Positions 16,392 through 25,464 of a stretch of 64,000 bases of DNA are shown piece after piece; the stretch's first letter is position 1, and each line of letters begins with the position of its first letter. The notes under the pieces were generated by a model, which was not told where the DNA came from, searched no databases, and saw nothing but the letters and a program-made list of their open reading frames with translations. Source of the stretch: Candidatus Lachnoclostridium pullistercoris. GTDB taxonomy: Bacteria; Bacillota; Clostridia; Lachnospirales; Lachnospiraceae. Position numbers and translations under genes: made by a program. The stretch covers positions 1 to 64,000 of the forward strand of contig DWWL01000027.1 of NCBI GenBank assembly GCA_019119775.1. Direction: 5' to 3'.

Positions 16392-17170
16392 ACGCTCCCC
16401 TCCTTTTTCAGTCTCCTCGGGTGAGGATTGGCCTGGTCGCTGATGATCTGGCCGTCCCGGAAACGGATAATTCTTCCGGTAAAGGCAGCGATATCCTCCT
16501 CGTGGGTCACTACCACCACAGTAGCTCCCTCGTCGTGAAGGGAGGCAAAAAGTTCCATGATCTCCTCAGAAGCCGCCGTGTCCAGATTTCCCGTGGGCTC
16601 ATCCGCCAGAATGAGCGGAGGCTCATTGGCCAGGGCTCTGGCGATGGCCACCCGCTGCCGCTGGCCGCCGGAGAGTTCGTTGGGCATATGGCTGTACCTG
16701 GCGCCCAGTCCCACACGGGTGAGCAGCTCCATGGCCCTCTCCCTTCTCTCCTTCTTCGGCCTTCTGGCGTAAGTCATAGGCAGCTCCACATTTTTTAAGG
16801 CCGAAGTCCTGGAGATCAGGTTGAACGACTGAAATACGAAGCCGATCTTCTGATTCCTGATTGCGGAGAGCTCCTCGGAGGACAATTCCGCTGTGTCCTG
16901 CCCATCCAGATAGTAATGTCCCAGGGTGGGCCGGTCCAGACAGCCTAAAATGTTCATCAGAGTCGATTTTCCTGAACCTGACTGGCCCATGATCGCCACA
17001 AACTCTCCCCGGCGGATGGTGAGATTGATCTTTTTCAGTCCCATCACCTTGAGAGCTCCTGTGTCATAGATCTTTACCAGATTTTCCAGGCGGATCAGCT
17101 CGTCCGTCCCGCTGGAAGGAGGAAGAGACGGCCGCTTAAACAGCTGCTTCAGATATTCCCGTTTTTTCAT
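16385..17170 (-). CDS. ABC transporter ATP-binding protein (MacB/LolD type)
   Basis: 261 residues from the ATG at 17170 (GAGGAG five bases upstream); a GTG five codons earlier overlaps the previous stop but has no ribosome binding site. Motifs: Walker [10 protein letters not shown], signature [15 protein letters not shown], Walker [13 protein letters not shown] and a switch His in VVTHEEDI. The first 25 residues are a basic extension. Powers the permease encoded next. Confidence 0.93.
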   Translation of the reverse strand: MKKREYLKQLFKRPSLPPSSGTDELIRLENLVKIYDTGALKVMGLKKINLTIRRGEFVAIMGQSGSGKSTLMNILGCLDRPTLGHYYLDGQDTAELSSEELSAIRNQKIGFVFQSFNLISRTSALKNVELPMTYARRPKKERRERAMELLTRVGLGARYSHMPNELSGGQRQRVAIARALANEPPLILADEPTGNLDTAASEEIMELFASLHDEGATVVVVTHEEDIAAFTGRIIRFRDGQIISDQANPHPRRLKKEGSVC

Positions 17171-17181
17171 AGCCTCTCCTC

Positions 17182-18507
17182 TCACGCTGCGGGCACGGCC
17201 GTCACGGCCATGCCGTCTGTCAGGCCGGCATCCGGGCTGGTGATGATCTCCATTCCTTCCTCCAGGGGGATCTCACCTCTTGCCTTTACCTCCGTCTGGA
17301 TATCGCTCTCCACTCCACGGTCCACGGGGATCAGCTCCACGGTCCCGCCGTTTACCGCCGCGATGTAGGAGCCGTCCGCCTGGTCTATCACCGCCGATCC
17401 GGGCACCACCCAGGTATCATGAGCTTCATTTAAAGTCAGCTCCGCTCTGGCAGTGATGCCGGCGATCAGCCGGGAATCCTTGTCGTTGATCCGGATGGTG
17501 GTGGGAATAACCCGCTCCGTGGATCCGCCTCCCTTTTCTTCTCCTGTGGGAGAAATGGCCGTCACTTCCCCGGACACCGTATCTCCGTTTAAAATATCAG
17601 CGGTTATCACTGCCGCCTGTCCCAGAGCCACCTTGCCGATGGAGTACTCGCTCACGTCGATCTCCAGCTCCAGGGTATCCAGATTTTCGATGACAAACAA
17701 AGGCTCCGCCGTATCCCCTGTCTCGTCGGCAAAACGGCCCACCTTTGTGTTGACCCGAACCACCGTTCCGGTGATGGGGCTGGTGATCTTCGTGTCTTCC
17801 AGTGCCTCCTGCTTTGTCTCCAGCTCATACTGAGCTTCCTTAATTCTCAGCTCATAGGACTTGGCCGGCAGGGGCTGGCCGTTCTCCACCCGGTAGGACG
17901 CCACCTCCCTGGCCGCGTCCTCCATAGTATTCCTGGCAGTCTCCAGATCCACCTGGGAAATGTTCCCCGCCTGAGCCAGCACCACGCTTCTGTCATAATT
18001 TCCCTTGGCGGTATTGTAGTCCTGGACCGCCTTGGCATAGCCGTTTGCGGCTGAAACTGCCTGCTCGTCAAACTCTGCCACCGCCAGATCATAGGCGTTC
18101 TTTGCCACATCCACTTCCCGTTGAGCGTCGGCCGTGTTTAACTCCGCCAGCACCTGGCCTTGCTCCACATGGTCGCCCTCTTTCACGTAGAGAGCCTGGA
18201 CCTCCGAGTGGAGATTGGAGAACACATCCACGCTGTCTGTGCCGGAGATGGGCCCGGTGAGGGACAGCACCTCCTTCACATCACCTTTTGTCAGGGGCGT
18301 GGTGGACACCGCCATGGCCCCCTCTTTTCCGCCGCAAGCCCGAAATCCGGCCAGCACGACCAGGGCGGCCGCGGCAGCTGTGATAATCTTTCGTTTCCTG
18401 CTCCATTTTTTATGTACTTTCTTTTTCTTTCCGCCCGGCTCGTCCGGCTTCATCAGCTCCGCCACCTGGGCGTCAAATTCTTCTTCTCTGCGCTCTGTCT
18501 CTGTCAT
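17182..18507 (-). CDS. HlyD/MacA-type efflux adaptor subunit
   Basis: 441 residues. A basic N-terminus and one membrane helix (about residues 42-60), then a lipoyl-like half (VFSNLHSEVQALYVKEGDHVEQGQVLAEL), a long coiled coil (about 115-210), the second lipoyl half (TSPITGTVVRVNTKVG), beta-barrel and membrane-proximal domains. In Gram-positives such proteins anchor on the membrane and link substrate to the MacB-like permease. First gene of the three-gene operon; GGAGGATATT precedes the ATG. Confidence 0.92.
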   Translation of the reverse strand: MTETERREEEFDAQVAELMKPDEPGGKKKKVHKKWSRKRKIITAAAAALVVLAGFRACGGKEGAMAVSTTPLTKGDVKEVLSLTGPISGTDSVDVFSNLHSEVQALYVKEGDHVEQGQVLAELNTADAQREVDVAKNAYDLAVAEFDEQAVSAANGYAKAVQDYNTAKGNYDRSVVLAQAGNISQVDLETARNTMEDAAREVASYRVENGQPLPAKSYELRIKEAQYELETKQEALEDTKITSPITGTVVRVNTKVGRFADETGDTAEPLFVIENLDTLELEIDVSEYSIGKVALGQAAVITADILNGDTVSGEVTAISPTGEEKGGGSTERVIPTTIRINDKDSRLIAGITARAELTLNEAHDTWVVPGSAVIDQADGSYIAAVNGGTVELIPVDRGVESDIQTEVKARGEIPLEEGMEIITSPDAGLTDGMAVTAVPAA

Positions 18508-18641
18508 AATATCCTCCAGCTTTTCTTCTCCGGCATGGAACCGGCTGTTGATCCTATCCGCTGTCTACTATAACGACAGGGCCGGAAGGAAATCTTCAAA
18601 AATGTCTGTAAAATTTATGAGAAAGCAAACAGCCGCCGGAG

Positions 18642-18683
18642 ATAATCAGACCGGACGGAGATAACCCCGTCCGGTCTGATTAT
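18642..18683. terminator. 17-bp perfect hairpin spanning the MFS stop codon
   Basis: Arms 18642-18658 and 18667-18683 are perfectly complementary around an eight-base loop. The arm at 18667-18683 contains the stop codon of the MFS gene. Neither side is followed by a T-run, so it may act as a 3' stabilising hairpin rather than a classic intrinsic terminator. Confidence 0.6.
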
Positions 18684-19831
18684 GGTTCTTCCCTCTGCAG
18701 GATGCCGATCACCGCAACAATAACGGCAAACACCGCAAAAGACATATACATGCGATCATTTACCAGGTCAATGATCTTCAGCACGCGGGGAGAAATCCCC
18801 GCTCCCAGGTTGCAGCCCACCAGTGTGCAGGTGGTGGCTAACGTCGTGGCGCCGGCCGGGAATTTTTTCGGAATCCTCTCAAACACCGTCACGATCAGGA
18901 CGCTGAAAGCCAGTCCCGTCACCACCGCGCCGAAGCCCAGAAGCCACAGGTTTCCCGCCGCGGCCATCACCGCCATTCCGGCTCCAAATACGATCAGCCC
19001 CGTTTTCTGCAGCCTTCCCTTCAGCGCTTTTGCCAGACTGCCGAAGATGATTCCTGCCACGATGCCCGCTCCCATCATCAGGCTCGTGATCAGGCTGGCC
19101 TGGACCTCCGTTCCGATGCCTTTTTCCAGCACAAGGCTGGGGATCCTCATAGTGGTGCAGGAATTGATGCCGATAAAAAGAGCGCCGTAGCAGCCGTTCA
19201 GGATGAGATCCTTCGCCATTCCCTTTATCCCGCTGCGGTCTGCGGACGCTTTCTTCTCCTGTTTTTTCGTTCCGGGCGAACCGCTTTCCGGCACAAATAG
19301 CAGGTAGCAGATCAGCACAGGGACTGCGGCCAGATAGATCAGGAAACAGTATTTCCAGTCCAGACCCGCCCCCAGGATCTGCCCCACAACCAGGGTCAGA
19401 GCCGTGTTTCCCACGATTTCCGCCGAACCGCGGTAGCCCAAAAGTGCCGAGCGCTCATCCCCCTCAAACCGGCTGTTGATAATGTCGATGGCATAGACAT
19501 TGACCAGGCCGATGCCGGCGCCCAGCACCAGTCTTCCCGCAAACACAGCCCAGTATCCCTGGACAAACACCGGCACGATCCCGCCGGCAGCCAGCAGAAG
19601 AAGGCCGGCGACGATGCTGACCTTCTCCCGGATCCATTTCGAAATCCAGGGATTCAACAGGATGATCACCATGATCGCTATGGACGTGATGGAGATCAGC
19701 TGCTCCACCTGGCTTCTGTCATATCCCTGGTAATCATTCATCATGCGGGGAATCACCGTGGACACCGAGTAGGTGGACGTCAGCAGCAGGGAGAGGGATA
19801 AAATTGCCCCTTTTTCCAGTGTCCGTCTCAT
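18680..19831 (-). CDS. MFS transporter
   Basis: 383 residues with 12 predicted helices in two groups of six. The start at 19831 was chosen because it overlaps the upstream stop as ATGA; a start seven codons earlier is possible. The loop after helix 2 (NPWISKWIREKVS) and the 6-7 loop rich in Lys/Ser/Gly are typical of the major facilitator superfamily. It follows an Spx/ArsC-like gene and adenine deaminase; a purine exporter is conceivable but not shown by sequence. Confidence 0.82.
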   Translation of the reverse strand: MRRTLEKGAILSLSLLLTSTYSVSTVIPRMMNDYQGYDRSQVEQLISITSIAIMVIILLNPWISKWIREKVSIVAGLLLLAAGGIVPVFVQGYWAVFAGRLVLGAGIGLVNVYAIDIINSRFEGDERSALLGYRGSAEIVGNTALTLVVGQILGAGLDWKYCFLIYLAAVPVLICYLLFVPESGSPGTKKQEKKASADRSGIKGMAKDLILNGCYGALFIGINSCTTMRIPSLVLEKGIGTEVQASLITSLMMGAGIVAGIIFGSLAKALKGRLQKTGLIVFGAGMAVMAAAGNLWLLGFGAVVTGLAFSVLIVTVFERIPKKFPAGATTLATTCTLVGCNLGAGISPRVLKIIDLVNDRMYMSFAVFAVIVAVIGILQREEP

Positions 19832-20184
19832 AATCCCAGCTTTTCCGTCCATTCTTTCTCTTTAAAGCCCGGGATCACAAATCCGTCTCCCACCAGAAGC
19901 GGGCGCTTCACCAGCATCCCGTCTGTGGCCAGAAGTGCGATCTGCTCCCCGTCGCTCATGGACGGCAGACGGTCCTTCAGCCCCAGTTCCTTATATTTTT
20001 TCCCGCTGGTATTGAAAAACTTCTTTGCCGGAAGTCCGCTTGTCCGGATCCACTCCTCAAGCTCCTCCGCCGTGGGATTTTCCTCCACAATGTGACGGTC
20101 CTTATACTCTACCGAATGCTCTCTCAGCCATTTTCCCGCTTTCTGGCAGGTGGAACATTTGGGATACTCGATAAACAACACCAT
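19828..20184 (-). CDS. ArsC/Spx-family thioredoxin-fold protein
   Basis: 118 residues from the ATG at 20184 with AAGGAGA upstream; longer starts overlap the adenine deaminase gene and lack a site. The redox motif CSTC sits near residue 10, with FFNTSGKKYKELGL and the RPLLV segment of the ArsC/Spx/YffB family. With the CxxC it resembles Spx/MgsR-type proteins, but it lacks clear RNA-polymerase-binding features, and a reductase role is equally possible. It lies 17 bp after ade and is coupled to the MFS gene by ATGA. Confidence 0.85.
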   Translation of the reverse strand: MVLFIEYPKCSTCQKAGKWLREHSVEYKDRHIVEENPTAEELEEWIRTSGLPAKKFFNTSGKKYKELGLKDRLPSMSDGEQIALLATDGMLVKRPLLVGDGFVIPGFKEKEWTEKLGL

Positions 20185-20201
20185 GATTTTTTCTCCTTCC
20201 T

Positions 20202-21965
20202 TCACTCTTCTGTTTTCTCCACGCAGGGCACAAAGCATTTGTGAACCACATCCACCAGCCCCAGATCCGTCAGCTTGATCTCCGGGGAGACGGCCAGGGC
20301 CATGAGAGTGATGAAGGATAACACCTCCTCGTGGTTCAGCTTCATCTCCTCCGCCGCCCGGGTGAGATTTTCAAACTTCTTTGCCAGCACCTCCATCCGG
20401 TCCTCACAGAGAAGGCCGGCGATGGGCAGGGCGATATGGGCCAGCACCCGGCCGTCCTTCACGGCGGCCACGCCTCCGCCGGAACGGATCACCAGGTTCG
20501 CCGCTGCCGCCATATCCTCATCGCTGCTGCCGTAAACCGTCAGATTGTGGCAGTCGTGGGCGTAGGTGGTGGCGATGGCTCCCCGGAACTGGTCCAGATT
20601 TCCCAGAAAACCGATGGAACGGCGGTCATTGTCCGGATACCGGTTAAACACCGCCATTTTCACCAGACTGCAGGGAACTTTATCCCCATCGGCCCAGACT
20701 CCTTCCCGCTCCACACAGCCTCCCGCTACGGCGCACCAGGCTTTCCTGGGGGAGGTTTTCGCCGTTTTTCCGTCCTGGACTATCACCTGAACGAGGGCCC
20801 GGCTTCCGTCTGCCTTCAGCCGGAAATCCTCCGGCGCCAGCGGCTCTATGGACATGGTGGCGCAGGCATCTGCCGGGAAGGGCTTTTCCGGCACGGGAAC
20901 CGTCATTTTTCCATTTTCCGCCGTCAGCACACCTTTGCAGAACACGGCGGAGACATCCGCCTGCTCCAGGGAATCCAAAAGCAGAATATCTGCCCATTTT
21001 CCAGGAGCGACAGCCCCGGACCGGTACATGCGCAGCCGGTCCGCCGCATTGATGGTCACATATCGGTAGGCGTTCATGGGCTTTAATCCCATGGAAATGG
21101 CTTTCCGGACCAGATGATCCACATGACCGTGCTCCGCCAGCCGGCTGATGGGCACATCGTCCGTGGCCAGGAGAATCCTCCCCTGAGCCGGACTGTCATT
21201 TAAATAGGCCATCAGCTCCGGAGTGAAATACCGCTCCTGAATCTGCACCCACATGCCGCAGCGCAGCTTTTCCGCCACGCTGTCCGCGTCCATGTAGGTG
21301 TGGTCGCAGTCCAGCCCCGCTGACACAAATGCCTGCAGGCTCCTCCCTTTTAACAGGGGCACATGGCCATCCATCAGGCATCCCGTCTTCTGAGCCTCGT
21401 CGATGATGGCCGTCATCTTCTCATCCGAGTCCACCACCCCGTTGAAATCCATCACCTCTCCCAGTCCCAGAACTCCATCGTAGGAGAGCATTTCTCTCAC
21501 ATCCTCCGCCCCCAGAGATGCTCCCGCCGTCTCAAAACCTGGAGCGGAGGGAACGGTGGACGGAGCCATAATACTTACATGAAGGGGCAGATCCCTTGTC
21601 ATTTCACAGAGGATCTCCACTCCCCTCTTTCCCATGACATTGGCGATCTCGTGGGGGTCTGCCGCCACAGCCACCGTTCCCATGGGCACCACCGCCTCCG
21701 CAAAGTGGGCCGGCGTCATCATGCTGCTCTCCAGGTGCATATGGGAGTCAATGAAACCAGGCACGGCAAAACGTCCTTTTCCATCCACAGTCTCCAGCGC
21801 CTCAGCACCCTCTCCCAGATCCCCCGCGCAAGCGATCATCCCATCCGCAATGCCGATGTTTCCCGGAATAATCTCCTCTGTGAATACATTGACTATGCGG
21901 ACATTTTTTATAATCCGGTCATAGGGCCGCCTGCCCATGACCGCGTCTGTCAGATTGCGAACCAT
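20202..21965 (-). CDS. ade: Adenine deaminase
   Basis: 587 residues, normal length. Converts adenine to hypoxanthine and ammonia. Metal-site motifs are intact: DSHMHLESSMMTP, ADPHEIANV, LGEVMD, DGHVP, CDHTYMD and ATDDVP. The C-terminal adenine deaminase domain (about residues 410-575, with GFLGN and TTYAHDCHN) is present. AGGAGG precedes the ATG at 21965. The YbjQ, GNAT and peptidase genes lie upstream in the same direction. Confidence 0.95.
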   Translation of the reverse strand: MVRNLTDAVMGRRPYDRIIKNVRIVNVFTEEIIPGNIGIADGMIACAGDLGEGAEALETVDGKGRFAVPGFIDSHMHLESSMMTPAHFAEAVVPMGTVAVAADPHEIANVMGKRGVEILCEMTRDLPLHVSIMAPSTVPSAPGFETAGASLGAEDVREMLSYDGVLGLGEVMDFNGVVDSDEKMTAIIDEAQKTGCLMDGHVPLLKGRSLQAFVSAGLDCDHTYMDADSVAEKLRCGMWVQIQERYFTPELMAYLNDSPAQGRILLATDDVPISRLAEHGHVDHLVRKAISMGLKPMNAYRYVTINAADRLRMYRSGAVAPGKWADILLLDSLEQADVSAVFCKGVLTAENGKMTVPVPEKPFPADACATMSIEPLAPEDFRLKADGSRALVQVIVQDGKTAKTSPRKAWCAVAGGCVEREGVWADGDKVPCSLVKMAVFNRYPDNDRRSIGFLGNLDQFRGAIATTYAHDCHNLTVYGSSDEDMAAAANLVIRSGGGVAAVKDGRVLAHIALPIAGLLCEDRMEVLAKKFENLTRAAEEMKLNHEEVLSFITLMALAVSPEIKLTDLGLVDVVHKCFVPCVEKTEE

Positions 21966-21985
21966 ACGGAAACCTCCTTTTCCAG

Positions 21986-22306
21986 CTACTCGCAGATTAC
22001 CGCCGTGCCGCTGACAGACACCATCAGCATGCCGTTGTCCGCTCCCAGCACCTCATAATCCACATCCACGCCTACCACCGCGTTGGCTCCCATGGCAGCC
22101 GCCCGTTTTTCCATCTCCTCAAGGGCCTGGGTTCTGGCAGCCAGAAGCTCCTCCTCGTAGGATCCGGAGCGGCCGCCGAAAAAGTTTCTCATGCCAGCGG
22201 CAAAATCCTTCAGAAAGTTTACTCCTGAAACTACCTCGCCGAACACGATCCCCTTGTACTCCACGATCCGTTTTCCCTCCACAGAATGGGTTGTTGTGAC
22301 GATCAT
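21986..22306 (-). CDS. YbjQ/UPF0145 family protein
   Basis: 106 residues from the ATG at 22306, which overlaps the GNAT stop as ATGA and has GGAGGAAAAAGG before it. Family marks: [18 protein letters not shown], the amphipathic helix with [25 protein letters not shown], and the C-terminal VSVSGTAV strand. Small pentamer-forming proteins of unknown biochemical role, sometimes called heavy-metal-binding. Confidence 0.9.
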   Translation of the reverse strand: MIVTTTHSVEGKRIVEYKGIVFGEVVSGVNFLKDFAAGMRNFFGGRSGSYEEELLAARTQALEEMEKRAAAMGANAVVGVDVDYEVLGADNGMLMVSVSGTAVICE

Positions 22307-22845
22307 CCTTTTTCCTCCTCTGTTTTTTCCTGGCTCACCGGGCACTCCAGAACCCAGTCGTCCATGTAAAATCCGTTTCCGATGTCATTTTTCTCTTCTC
22401 TCACCTTCCGAAATCCCAGGTGCTCGTAAATGCTGATCACTGTCTCATTGTCCCGGTTCACATTGAGAAAAATGGACGGCAGACCTTCTTTTCTCGTCTC
22501 TTCCGCCGCAAATTCAAACATTTTCCTGGCAATCCCCCGGCCTCTGGCCGCGCTGTGAACGTAAAATTTGCTCAGATACATTTTTCCGTCCCTGGGGTAG
22601 AAGGCCAGAAATCCCTCCATCTCTCCCGACTCATTTTCCACCACGTAATACCGGTATCCGGAGCGGATCTGGTCCGTGATGGCCGGCACCGACTGAAACC
22701 TGGCGATCATATAGTCGTTCTGCGCCGGCCCTATGATCGGGTCAAAATGTTTCTTTACGATCTCAGACGCAAAGGCGGAGAGACTTGCGATCAGCCCGCA
22801 GTCCTCCGCCTTTACACGAACAAACTCCATATATCCTGTGCCCAT
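22303..22845 (-). CDS. GNAT-family N-acetyltransferase
   Basis: 180 residues. The acetyl-CoA site is seen in [18 protein letters not shown], and [21 protein letters not shown] gives the last helix-strand pair. The N-terminal 60 residues ([19 protein letters not shown]) recall a GNAT subgroup common in Firmicutes. The acceptor is unknown. AGGAGG nine bases before the ATG at 22845 supports this start; it is coupled to the YbjQ gene. Confidence 0.88.
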   Translation of the reverse strand: MGTGYMEFVRVKAEDCGLIASLSAFASEIVKKHFDPIIGPAQNDYMIARFQSVPAITDQIRSGYRYYVVENESGEMEGFLAFYPRDGKMYLSKFYVHSAARGRGIARKMFEFAAEETRKEGLPSIFLNVNRDNETVISIYEHLGFRKVREEKNDIGNGFYMDDWVLECPVSQEKTEEEKG

Positions 22846-22914
22846 AAGCTGTCCCTCCTGTCGTCATTTTTCTTCCATTATAACAGGATAGGGGCAGGAG
22901 ACAAGGAAAATTTT

Positions 22915-24057
22915 TTATTTCGGCAGACAGCCGGAGTCAATATCCTCCAGCTCCTCCGTCGCCAGCCACACAATGCCCTGGATGCACTCGTAGAACCACT
23001 CCAGTTTCAGGCGCTCCTGCGGAGTGTGAACCCGCTCCATTCCAATCCCCACACTGACCGTCTCAATTCCCATCTCATTGTAGATGTTGGCGTTGCTGGC
23101 CCCGCCCTCTTTCGTAAAGCAGTGGGCCAGTCCATGGCGGATGCACATGTCCTCCACCATTTTGGCAGTCCCCCTGTCCTGGGGCAGGCAGAATGCCGGG
23201 CAGTCGTTGTGGAGCTTATAGACCAGCTCTGCCCCGGCCTCGTCCGCTGCCCTCTGCAGACAGCTAAGGATCCGCCCGGTGTGTTCCGCCAGCTTTTCTC
23301 TGCTTCGGCTCCTCACCTCAAAAGTCAGCTTCGCTCGGTCGCATATCACGCTGGTCTGTCCGAACGCCTCAAAGCTTCCCACATTGGCTGTCGTCTCCGG
23401 GTCAATGCGGAACAGCTCCATCTCTGCCACCGCTCTGGCCGCAGCCGCGATGGCGCTTACTCCCTTCTCCGGCTCCACCCAGGCGTGGGCTGCCTGGCCG
23501 CGGATCTCTGCCGTGATGGTGTTCATTCCGGGAGCCTGGGCAATGATCCGCCCAATATTCTCTCCTCCGTCTAAGACCACCGCCTTCCTGGCCCGGATCC
23601 GCTTAGGGTCAATATGGCGGGCACCGCTGCGTCCCGCCTCCTCGCAGATGGAAAACACCAGATCCAGGGGCCGGTGCTTAAGTCCCTGACCCAGAATTCT
23701 GGAAACTGCCTCCAGAATAACGGCGACACCTGCTTTGTCATCCGCCCCCAGGATCGTATTTCCCCGGCTTTTCACCCATTCTCCGTCCACATAGGGCTCA
23801 ATCCCTGCTCCGGGAGAAACCGTATCCAGGTGAGCCTCCAGCATGAGAGGCTCCGCTCCCGGCTCTCCGTCTATATGACAGTAAATGTTGTTGCCTGTGG
23901 AACCGCACAGGCAGCCGGCATGATCCTCCTGCGGCAGAAGTCCCATGGCCTTTAAATCTGCCTTTACGGCTTCTCCCACAGCCTTCTCATTTCCCGTCTC
24001 GCTCTCGATCTGTACGTATTTAAACAGCCTTTCCAGCGCACTTTTCTGCCAGCTCAC
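22915..24057 (-). CDS. M20 peptidase T-like metalloprotease
   Basis: 380 residues from a GTG at 24057 preceded by AGGAGG. Two-zinc M20 motifs are present: EAHLDTV, ILGADDKAGVA, the catalytic CEEAG and a C-terminal His in ERVHTP. The lid domain spans about residues 175-290. Peptidase T-like proteins cut short peptides in the cytoplasm. The MalY-type gene ends 21 bp upstream, so both are probably co-transcribed and may recycle peptides and amino acids. Confidence 0.9.
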   Translation of the reverse strand: MSWQKSALERLFKYVQIESETGNEKAVGEAVKADLKAMGLLPQEDHAGCLCGSTGNNIYCHIDGEPGAEPLMLEAHLDTVSPGAGIEPYVDGEWVKSRGNTILGADDKAGVAVILEAVSRILGQGLKHRPLDLVFSICEEAGRSGARHIDPKRIRARKAVVLDGGENIGRIIAQAPGMNTITAEIRGQAAHAWVEPEKGVSAIAAAARAVAEMELFRIDPETTANVGSFEAFGQTSVICDRAKLTFEVRSRSREKLAEHTGRILSCLQRAADEAGAELVYKLHNDCPAFCLPQDRGTAKMVEDMCIRHGLAHCFTKEGGASNANIYNEMGIETVSVGIGMERVHTPQERLKLEWFYECIQGIVWLATEELEDIDSGCLPK

Positions 24058-24078
24058 CTGTCTCCTCCTTTAACCAAA

Positions 24079-25242
24079 TCAGCCAAATACCTGTTTCAAC
24101 CGTGCCAGAGCTTCCCTGAGCACTGCATGGGGACAGGCCACATTCAGGCGGATAAAACCTTCTCCGGCCTTTCCGAACTGAGTTCCCGGATTTGGAATCA
24201 CTCCGGCCTTCTCCACCAGCATTCTGGAGAGCTCCTCCTGAGTCTTTCCGTAGCCTCTTAAATCGATCCAGGCCAGATACGTTCCCTCCACTGCCGCCAG
24301 CCTTGCCTTCGGCATCACCTCCGGGAGAGCTTTCTCCAGAATGGTCAGGCTCTCGTCCAGATACTGATTGACCTCGTCCTCCCACGTCTCCCCTTCCTCA
24401 TAGGCCGCGACGGCCGCCGCCGCTGAAAACGGATCCGGAAACCATTTTCCTCTCTTTTCCAGGAAGCGGGCCCTCTTTTCCTCATCGGAAATGATCAGGG
24501 ACGCCAGATGAAGGCCGCTCAAATTAAAAGATTTTCCCGCAGTGACTGCGGTCAGCACATTTTCCGGATCAAACACGGCAATGGGGATGTGGCAGAAACC
24601 GGGACGCACAATGTCGTGGTGCACTTCGTCCGAATAAATCAGCACTCCGTTCTCCCGACAAATCCGGCAGATTCTCTCCAGCTCCTCTTTCGTCCAGACC
24701 CGTCCGGTAGGATTGTGGGGACTGCAGAAGATCATCATTTTGTTCTCCGGCACCGCCGCCTTCCGCTCCAGGTCCTCGAAATCAATGTGAAAACCATTCT
24801 CATCTAAAACCAGATTGTTCTCCGCCACGCGCCGTCCCAGGGTCTTCACCGAGGCCGCAAATGGTCCGTAGGCCGGCATCTGGATAATCACGCCGTCCCC
24901 TTCCTCCGTGAACGCCTCGATCGCCTTGTCCAGAGCCTCGATCGCTCCCGGTGCCTGCGTGATCCACTCCGGCTGGATCTCCCAGTCATGGCGTTTTTTC
25001 ATCCAGGCACAGAGGGCCGCTCTGTATCGGTCTCCTGCCGGATCCTCATAGCCGAAAGTTCCCTGATCCGCTGTGCGGTGAAGGGCTTTTACCACCGGTT
25101 CGCAGCACGCAAAATCCATATCCGCGATCCACATGGGGATCGCGTCCTCTCTCACGGAAAATCCCGGATACTGCTTGCCTTTATTTCCATATTTGATGGA
25201 TATGTTCGTCCTGTCCACATATTTATCAAAGTTATCAAACAT
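24079..25242 (-). CDS. MalY/PatB-type cystathionine beta-lyase / aminotransferase
   Basis: 387 residues from ATG at 25242 (MFDNFDKYVDRTN); a TTG nine codons upstream lies inside the ribosome-binding region and was rejected. PLP fold type I features: SPHNPTGRVWTKEEL, YSDEVHHDI with the cofactor Asp, and TAGKSFNLSGLH with the Schiff-base Lys. The family cleaves cystathionine or cysteine to pyruvate and ammonia, and some members act as regulators. Upstream is a 220-bp gap with dyads but no obvious promoter. Confidence 0.9.
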   Translation of the reverse strand: MFDNFDKYVDRTNISIKYGNKGKQYPGFSVREDAIPMWIADMDFACCEPVVKALHRTADQGTFGYEDPAGDRYRAALCAWMKKRHDWEIQPEWITQAPGAIEALDKAIEAFTEEGDGVIIQMPAYGPFAASVKTLGRRVAENNLVLDENGFHIDFEDLERKAAVPENKMMIFCSPHNPTGRVWTKEELERICRICRENGVLIYSDEVHHDIVRPGFCHIPIAVFDPENVLTAVTAGKSFNLSGLHLASLIISDEEKRARFLEKRGKWFPDPFSAAAAVAAYEEGETWEDEVNQYLDESLTILEKALPEVMPKARLAAVEGTYLAWIDLRGYGKTQEELSRMLVEKAGVIPNPGTQFGKAGEGFIRLNVACPHAVLREALARLKQVFG

Positions 25243-25395
25243 CTTAACACATTCCCTTTCTTTTCGCAACCTGGCCGCTCAGATCCGGCCGGCGGCACGC
25301 CGTTTCTCACCTGATTTCGGCCCTTAATTTTACGTCCGGCCGGCGGCGCCCATACAGCACCTCCGGCCGGAAATCAGATATTCTGTTATATCACA

Positions 25396-25410
25396 GGCAC
25401 AGTCTGTGCC
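25396..25410. promoter_or_regulatory. 15-bp palindrome upstream of the MalY-like gene
   Basis: GGCACAG and CTGTGCC flank one base. It lies in the 222-bp gap between the putative transporter and the MalY-like gene, which also holds CCGGCCGG three times and a 7-bp inverted repeat (25408-25414 with 25436-25442). It may be an operator or part of a weak terminator; no T-run follows. Confidence 0.35.
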
Positions 25411-25464
25411 CGCCATCCGCTTCTCGTCCCGTACAGGCGGGCCCCGCAGACTGGCTTTCGCTCA

